From a virus, in the IMG/VR virus record IMGVR_UViG_3300005613_000240, positions 1-33,625 of that record: a DNA stretch of 33,625 bases; one strand, written 5' to 3'. Position numbers and translations under genes: made by a program. The notes under the pieces are model-generated. The model saw only the letters and a program-made list of their open reading frames with translations. It was not told the DNA's origin and did no database searches. The stretch's first letter is position 1. Each line of letters opens with the position of its first letter. Positions 28,693-33,625 of this stretch are shown one piece after another.

Positions 28693-29181
28693 TCATACAA
28701 CATGTTTCCAAATCCTGCCATTGATGATGTTGTAAAAATGGGATGACTCAATGTTAAATTTTTCCAAAATAATTTTTTTCTTAACACCATCATCTTTCAT
28801 TTTGCGAATCTCCCTAACATCATTTTCAGTCAATCTTGAACGCGGGTTTGCTTCGCCATTGTTGTAAATAGCTAAATGAGCTCCGTTTGCTTTTCCAGAA
28901 CATTTTTTACTACAGTATTTGTTTCGACCTGCCTTGACTCGGTTTTTTTCTGCCCAAAATTCCTTTTCACAATACAAGCAATTAAGTTTTACAGTATGAC
29001 TTGTTAAACTTAACCACCTGTCAGTGCGTTTTTTGTCATCACAAACTTTGCAGTAAATCATAAAACCATGTGAAGTGTGTTGGTTTTTGTAAAAATTTTT
29101 ACTGTCTAGAGGTTTTAATTCTTCGCAATATCTGCAATACAAAAAGCCAATTGGATCATCAAATTTAGGTTTGTTTCCCAT
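28693..29181 (-). CDS. Zinc-ribbon protein with homing-endonuclease-type HTH tail
   Basis: This 162-residue protein has four CxxC-type pairs (C16/C19, C44/C47, C68/C71, C90/C94), giving two zinc ribbons. The C-terminal HTH at about 117-161 (RLTENDVREIRKM, then NIINGRIWKHV) is the DNA-binding tail seen in HNH and GIY-YIG homing enzymes. No HNH or GIY-YIG catalytic motif is visible, so it may be a degenerate homing enzyme or a DNA-binding moron. A perfect AGGAGG precedes the ATG and it lies just after the scaffold terminator. Confidence 0.75.
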   Translation of the reverse strand: MGNKPKFDDPIGFLYCRYCEELKPLDSKNFYKNQHTSHGFMIYCKVCDDKKRTDRWLSLTSHTVKLNCLYCEKEFWAEKNRVKAGRNKYCSKKCSGKANGAHLAIYNNGEANPRSRLTENDVREIRKMKDDGVKKKIILEKFNIESSHFYNIINGRIWKHVV

Positions 29182-29206
29182 GTGTTGCCTCCTAGTCCAT
29201 TAAGTT

Positions 29207-29233
29207 AAAAAATGGGCCTTTTTAAGACCCATC
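29207..29233 (-). terminator. Intrinsic terminator after the scaffold gene
   Basis: On the minus strand ATGGGTCTT and AGGCCCAT form a stem of about nine pairs (one G-U), with a run of Ts after it. It lies 15 bases after the scaffold stop and cuts the scaffold transcript from the zinc-ribbon and small genes. Confidence 0.8.
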
Positions 29234-29247
29234 ATCACAAAAACAAT

Positions 29248-30225
29248 CTATTGTCTAGATAGTTTACGCCTAGCGTCTGAATTTATCAAGCTATCAATGC
29301 TAGGTTTGTCATTATATTTGCTCGAAACATCACTAGTGATTTTGGTTGCAGGTCTTGGGGCAGAACTTACATTTTTAGAACGTTTCATTCGTTCTTCAAG
29401 ACGACCAACCTCAGTTGCAATTTCATATGGATTAGTTAGTTTAGAAATACGGTCTATTTCTCCTGGGTGCATTTTAGCAGCAGCATAACAAAAAGCAGCT
29501 GGATCTTTCATAGACATAGTTGCTTGCATTATGTCATTAGTAAAAGGCTTGTTACCAACTACAGTTTGAAAATCTTGATACCTGCTCATTCCGTTTGTAA
29601 AATTGGTTTCAAATTCTTGCTGCTTTCTTTGAAGTTCAGCTTTATAGTGCTGTTGTTGCTGTTCTTGCGACATCCTACCAACTTCATTTCTGATAAAGTT
29701 ACTTAGTTGCGTTTCCCAGCTTTCACTACTGTCTGGATCTGCTTCAAAGTTGTTTGCAGCTTGTTGCACTTGCTGTTGAGTATTAATTCCAACATTTTCT
29801 TGGTAATTGTTAGCCTCTGTCTTAACTCTCGAAAGGCGGTCTCGAATCATGTTTTGCACTTCTTCCTCTGTAAACATGCGAGATTCTTTCTTTTGAACTG
29901 GTGTGCCATATTCATCAGTTTCAGAAGTACCTTCAACAACTTCTTCAGTAGCTTCTACAGTAGGTCTAGATTCGCTTGTTACAGGTTCAGTAGCTGCTTC
30001 TGCCTCTGGTTCTGATTTAGTTACAGTTTCTTTAGGATTTAAAAACTCTTCCTTGTCTTTTCGAAATTGATCAAGGTAATTTAGTTTTTCCTCTTGAGAA
30101 CGTTCTTCAATTGATGCCTTAGAACCTTCTGAATCTTCACTAAATGCTTGTTTTTGAACTGACTCTTGAGTCGGTTCAACCTGTTGTTGTGTATGCAAAA
30201 GCTCATCCACGTTATGCGATGTCAT
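29248..30225 (-). CDS. Scaffolding protein
   Basis: This 325-residue protein is acidic and highly charged in its first 130 residues (SEDSEGSKASIEERSQEEKL). It has FTEEEVQNMIRDRLSRVKTE at about 120-140, a pattern of phage scaffolds, a Gln-rich middle and a basic helical end that would bind coat. The place between portal and coat is that of P22 gp8. GGAGAG lies before the ATG. Confidence 0.8.
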   Translation of the reverse strand: MTSHNVDELLHTQQQVEPTQESVQKQAFSEDSEGSKASIEERSQEEKLNYLDQFRKDKEEFLNPKETVTKSEPEAEAATEPVTSESRPTVEATEEVVEGTSETDEYGTPVQKKESRMFTEEEVQNMIRDRLSRVKTEANNYQENVGINTQQQVQQAANNFEADPDSSESWETQLSNFIRNEVGRMSQEQQQQHYKAELQRKQQEFETNFTNGMSRYQDFQTVVGNKPFTNDIMQATMSMKDPAAFCYAAAKMHPGEIDRISKLTNPYEIATEVGRLEERMKRSKNVSSAPRPATKITSDVSSKYNDKPSIDSLINSDARRKLSRQ

Positions 30226-30246
30226 TTTTAACTCTCCATGTCAAAG

Positions 30247-32361
30247 TTAAGTTGGTGGTTTAGATTTTTTGTCAGCATGTATTAGCAACTTAGACAAATT
30301 ATTAGCGTGCGCTATGTCTACATCGGCCCCTATGCGTTCCATCTCTGCCTTGTAACGCATTACTTGTTCTTCTAAGTTTGCTGCTGCTTCTAATTTTTGT
30401 GCCTCGATTTGTTGCCATTCCATGGCTACGCGTTGCCTGTCATGATCTTGTCTAGACTCTAGTTCGCGCTGCTTCATGTTTAGCTCAGCCATTTTTTCAG
30501 CTGCTTTTTGTTCTGCTTTTTTCATTTCAAGTTGTAATTGCTGTTCTTTTAACTGCATTTCCTGCATTTTTAGCATTACTTCTGGATTTGGTTGTGGTGG
30601 TTGAGGCGGTGGAGACTTACCAGTTTTACCAGCTTCAATAATTTCAGGCGGTACAAGTGTTTTAAGCCTGTTTCTAAGCTCAATATTGTTAGCCAAAGGC
30701 AAGTTTTCACAATAAAGATCCGCTATCATGTTAAACAAACCAGGATTTGACTGTAAAACCATCTGTAAAGACTCTAAAGCTACAGTTTTTTGACCTTCGT
30801 AGCTTGGTCCTGGTCTTAATCTTACTTTGTAACGACCTTTTGTCATGTCATTACGAATTTGTGTACCGTATTCATCAACTGGCTGGTTTATAGGTACTGG
30901 TTGTACGATTTTGTCGCTTAATTCAATCATTAAAATGCGTTCTGCATCGTATAAAGCAGGAATCATTTCTTCAATGATGCAACCTGCTGCACAGATTGCT
31001 CTGTTGATTGAGTCGTACGCAACATACGTGTTGTTCGCGCCACGCCGTGTCCTAGCATCCACAGCTGCACCCGACATTTCATTTCCTTGCTGCCCAATTT
31101 GCGTATCATAGATTCCAGTACTTGATTGTATGTCACGTAGAGTCCGCTCATATTGTGTCAATAGTGATTGTGAAAGTTCAGGTGGAACCAGCCTTTCAGG
31201 CTTATTACCGTTTGGTGACTCGTCATAAAATAACGCACCTTGAACTGTTGATGGATCACGCCAAATTGCCTGTGTATCAGCACTTTTAACGTTTTGTTTT
31301 GAAGCAATGAACTGGTCATAGCGACTGATTTTCATCATGTAGGCTGATTGCGTACCTAAGTAATTTAAGTACTTCTGTGAGTCCCTAGCATCTTTAAAGA
31401 ATGGTCTACAAAACTGCTTGCCATTCTTGTCGTAGTAGCTGTTTTGATCAACAAAAACAATTGGTAGCTGTTCGCTTGGAAAATCATTTTTTTCAAGAAC
31501 ATAATCTCCAGCAACTTTTCTATGTGTCACTTTGTATCTATGCGCTGTACGAGTATTAACAACAGTAACTATTTCATCATCCCATAACACTTCTTCACCA
31601 TCTACCTCAACCACTTGTAGTTCATCAAAAAGTTTTTGGTCCATGGTCTTGCCATTGCTTAACTCATACATTTTCACTCGATCGTAAGAACGTTCATAAT
31701 CTTCAATGACTGTAATAGTTTCCTCATCATCAAATGACATTAAATTTGTGTCATCTTCATAGCTGGAACTTGGAATCATGCGTTCTATACGCTCGCCGTA
31801 CATTTCTCTAAACTTAGTGCGAGAAACTCTAGTCCTGTATCCAGCATACATACCATCAGTTTTACAAGGTGATTCTGCACTTACATCCCAATAACAACGA
31901 GTTGGATTTTTAATTGGATAAATTACTATGCGTTGGTCAAAGCTGTATTCATTTTCGTACTCTGTACGTATGCCAAACGCACCATATCCGCCAATTATTG
32001 AAGACTGAAACGCATACTGATATGCAACTTTGCTATGTGACTCAAAAGCTATCGATTTGATAATTGCTTCACGTACTTCTACAGCTTCAAGAGGTGCTGA
32101 TTGATCAGGGACGACTTCAAGCGCGGGAGTGTTTTGTCGTTGTTCGCCAATTAAGTAATTAGCCAATGGTGAAAGCTTATTAAATGTAAGTGGCAATTTA
32201 TTATAACGCTCAAACAATCTAGACTCTTCATCAGTCCACATGTCGCCCATGATGAAATCTTGGTATTCATTGTACTGTGTGCGGTTAAATTTCCAGTTAT
32301 CATCCCACTTTTTGATGCGTTCGCGCACCTTTTGTGCGACTTTTAAATCTTTCCTAGGCAT
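30247..32361 (-). CDS. Portal protein, P22 family
   Basis: This 704-residue protein is the ring through which DNA enters and leaves the head. Features: RIKKWDDNWKFNRTQYNEYQ near the start, GDMWTDEESRLFERYNKLPL, LANYLIGEQRQNTPALEVVP, GGYGAFGIRTEYENEYSFDQ, and a C-terminal Gln/Glu-rich helical segment (about 595-690), as in the P22 barrel. GGATG lies before the ATG. It lies 51 bases downstream of terL. Confidence 0.95.
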   Translation of the reverse strand: MPRKDLKVAQKVRERIKKWDDNWKFNRTQYNEYQDFIMGDMWTDEESRLFERYNKLPLTFNKLSPLANYLIGEQRQNTPALEVVPDQSAPLEAVEVREAIIKSIAFESHSKVAYQYAFQSSIIGGYGAFGIRTEYENEYSFDQRIVIYPIKNPTRCYWDVSAESPCKTDGMYAGYRTRVSRTKFREMYGERIERMIPSSSYEDDTNLMSFDDEETITVIEDYERSYDRVKMYELSNGKTMDQKLFDELQVVEVDGEEVLWDDEIVTVVNTRTAHRYKVTHRKVAGDYVLEKNDFPSEQLPIVFVDQNSYYDKNGKQFCRPFFKDARDSQKYLNYLGTQSAYMMKISRYDQFIASKQNVKSADTQAIWRDPSTVQGALFYDESPNGNKPERLVPPELSQSLLTQYERTLRDIQSSTGIYDTQIGQQGNEMSGAAVDARTRRGANNTYVAYDSINRAICAAGCIIEEMIPALYDAERILMIELSDKIVQPVPINQPVDEYGTQIRNDMTKGRYKVRLRPGPSYEGQKTVALESLQMVLQSNPGLFNMIADLYCENLPLANNIELRNRLKTLVPPEIIEAGKTGKSPPPQPPQPNPEVMLKMQEMQLKEQQLQLEMKKAEQKAAEKMAELNMKQRELESRQDHDRQRVAMEWQQIEAQKLEAAANLEEQVMRYKAEMERIGADVDIAHANNLSKLLIHADKKSKPPT

Positions 32362-32412
32362 AATTCACATCCGTATGAAATTATTGCGTTTAATTGTAAC
32401 AGCTTTAGTTAA

Positions 32413-33625
32413 TTAGATGAACATTCCTTTTTCACGCGTTGATATAAAAGTAGTCTCTACATGATGATCAGTGCTAAAAGCGGAATCATAGAAAGTTAAG
32501 CTTAAAGCATCTGCAATATCTGGTGATGGCATGCCACGCGCTCTTAAATCAATCTTAGATTCTATAAGTAGTTGTCCGTTGCTTTTAAACTTGTACCCTA
32601 AACTACATAGTTGACCGTGTAATGTGTCAATGTCGGGTATTTCTACGGGCAATTCATTTTGCATTAACCATTCTTTCATTTGGTCCCAGAGTTCAGCTCT
32701 TAAGTTTGCGTAGCGTTCTTTGTTATTAGAAGTTCTGCCAACATTAACCGGTATAACTTGCATGTAGCCCATCTCATGCAGTCTATCAACAATACCAGCA
32801 CCAATGCCAATACAGTCAATGAACACTTTAAGCGGCTTTTCTTCAATAATTAGTTGTTTAACTTTAGCAGCAATTTCCATCGTGTTCAGATTGTTAAACG
32901 TTTCACATCGGTAAGCTTTGCGTCCACGCCTACGAATAATAGCTGTCTGGTCATTGTCACTTACAGCAGGATCAACACCAATCAACAGTCCTACATTGCT
33001 TTCAACATCGTTTTGTCTGGCTCTCATAACTTGCTTAGAGCTTATAAAGACGTTCTCAATTGGGTTCCTGAAAGCTTCATCAGCGCTTATGGGATATTCA
33101 GTACAAAAAAGCTCTTTTCCAATTTCCGCATCATTAGAAAGCTCGCCAATCTTACTTCTACGCCACATAAGATTTTCTTTAGTCAAGCCGTCATGACTGT
33201 AGCTATAAAGTAAGTCATCTTCCTCATCTGTCAATTGTACGTGTTCAGCATCAGAAGTGTATTCTGTCTGCCAATACCAAGGAATGAAGATTGACTCATA
33301 CTCATTTTTCCCTTGTCTTGACGCTTGCCACATGTTGTAAAAGTAATTACCTATGCCGTTTGCTGTAGATTCTAAGATGATTTCAGTGCCTGGCTCGTTG
33401 CTGATTGCTTGCATAACTCCTTTTGCATGTTCTTCCGCGTTCGGCCAATATCCACATTCACTACCGTGAAATAGTTGGATCGTTTGACTTCTGCCTGCGC
33501 CTTTGTTTCCTGCGGTACCGACACTGTAACCCGAGTCGAACTGAACAAACCTGAGTTCTTTAGAGCTTGATCTGTCTGCTTCTGGACATAATCCTTGAGG
33601 AAGAGTTTCATAATACCTCTTTGTC
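32413..33625 (-). CDS. terL: Terminase large subunit, C-terminal part (ATPase end and nuclease)
   Basis: This is the continuation of terL from base 1; the frame stays open through the terminal repeat. It covers Walker B at about 185-190 (TEIILESTANG) and the RNase H-like nuclease with acidic residues D322 (IGVDPAVSDND), D374 (KVFIDCIGIG) and D476 (SPDIADALSL), numbered on the joined 507-residue protein. The Met at 33414 is internal, not a start. Silent base A33601 (G84 in the other copy) changes CTC to CTT for Leu on the minus strand. Confidence 0.95.
   Translation of the reverse strand, partial: TKRYYETLPQGLCPEADRSSSKELRFVQFDSGYSVGTAGNKGAGRSQTIQLFHGSECGYWPNAEEHAKGVMQAISNEPGTEIILESTANGIGNYFYNMWQASRQGKNEYESIFIPWYWQTEYTSDAEHVQLTDEEDDLLYSYSHDGLTKENLMWRRSKIGELSNDAEIGKELFCTEYPISADEAFRNPIENVFISSKQVMRARQNDVESNVGLLIGVDPAVSDNDQTAIIRRRGRKAYRCETFNNLNTMEIAAKVKQLIIEEKPLKVFIDCIGIGAGIVDRLHEMGYMQVIPVNVGRTSNNKERYANLRAELWDQMKEWLMQNELPVEIPDIDTLHGQLCSLGYKFKSNGQLLIESKIDLRARGMPSPDIADALSLTFYDSAFSTDHHVETTFISTREKGMFI
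33518..33625. repeat. Terminal duplication, right copy
   Basis: These bases repeat positions 1-108 with one difference (A33601 versus G84). Removing either copy gives a 33,517-bp circle with an intact terL. Confidence 0.95.

Noticed and set aside
33372-33611. Separate 79-codon frame on the minus strand at the right end
   Set aside because: It lies in the wrong frame of terL; the true terL frame continues through this region when the ends are joined.

Overview
The window is an almost complete, circularly closed genome of a tailed phage. Its first 108 bases recur at its end (33518-33625) with one silent difference, so the unique length is 33,517 bp. The large terminase gene reads straight across the join in one frame. 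The virion module follows the order of phage P22: small terminase, large terminase, portal, scaffold, P22-type coat, gp4-like and gp10-like tail accessory proteins, internal/ejection proteins, then tail fibre or spike genes. This points to a podovirus with a short tail. The DNA is AT-rich, with sigma70-type promoters and AGGAGG-type ribosome sites. The P22-like virion and a gene for a lipobox protein suggest a Gram-negative host, but the sequence does not identify it. No integrase and no CI-type repressor was seen, so a virulent lifestyle is the simplest reading.

Layout. (1) The late operon runs leftward: terS at 1082, an 85-codon gene, terL across the join, then portal to tail proteins down to 13087. 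It is interrupted at 28016-28297 by one rightward gene. (2) Bases 1083-1387 are a divergent control region. To its right lies a short rightward operon: a J-domain protein, a small unknown, and a coiled-coil protein resembling the tail of YqaJ-type exonucleases. (3) Bases 2480-4310 run leftward: HNH endonuclease, small membrane proteins and a VRR-NUC nuclease. (4) Bases 4848-7843 are the leftward replication operon: lipoprotein, AlpA-like regulator, initiator protein containing iteron-like repeats, and DnaB-type helicase. (5) Bases 7934-12208 are a rightward accessory and recombination operon: two small ribbon-helix-helix-like proteins, a zinc-ribbon peptide, a RecT-family annealing protein, a DUF6948-like protein, three glycine-rich proteins coupled by ATGA overlaps, and Gp157. 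(6) Bases 12263-13056 hold two rightward genes; the first shares its N-terminal domain with a leftward tail gene.

How it fits together. Replication resembles P22 gp18/gp12 or lambda O/P: the initiator binds an origin inside its own gene and the phage supplies its own DnaB; no DNA polymerase is encoded. RecT and Gp157 would make concatemers that the P22-like terminase packages, probably by headful. Four promoters (one of them weak) in three places share GCTAGC/AGCAAGC elements between -35 and -10, which suggests a common regulator, possibly one of the two small RHH-like proteins. Terminators after the scaffold and coat genes would tune late expression. No endolysin, holin or spanin could be recognised with confidence; several one- or two-helix membrane proteins are candidates.
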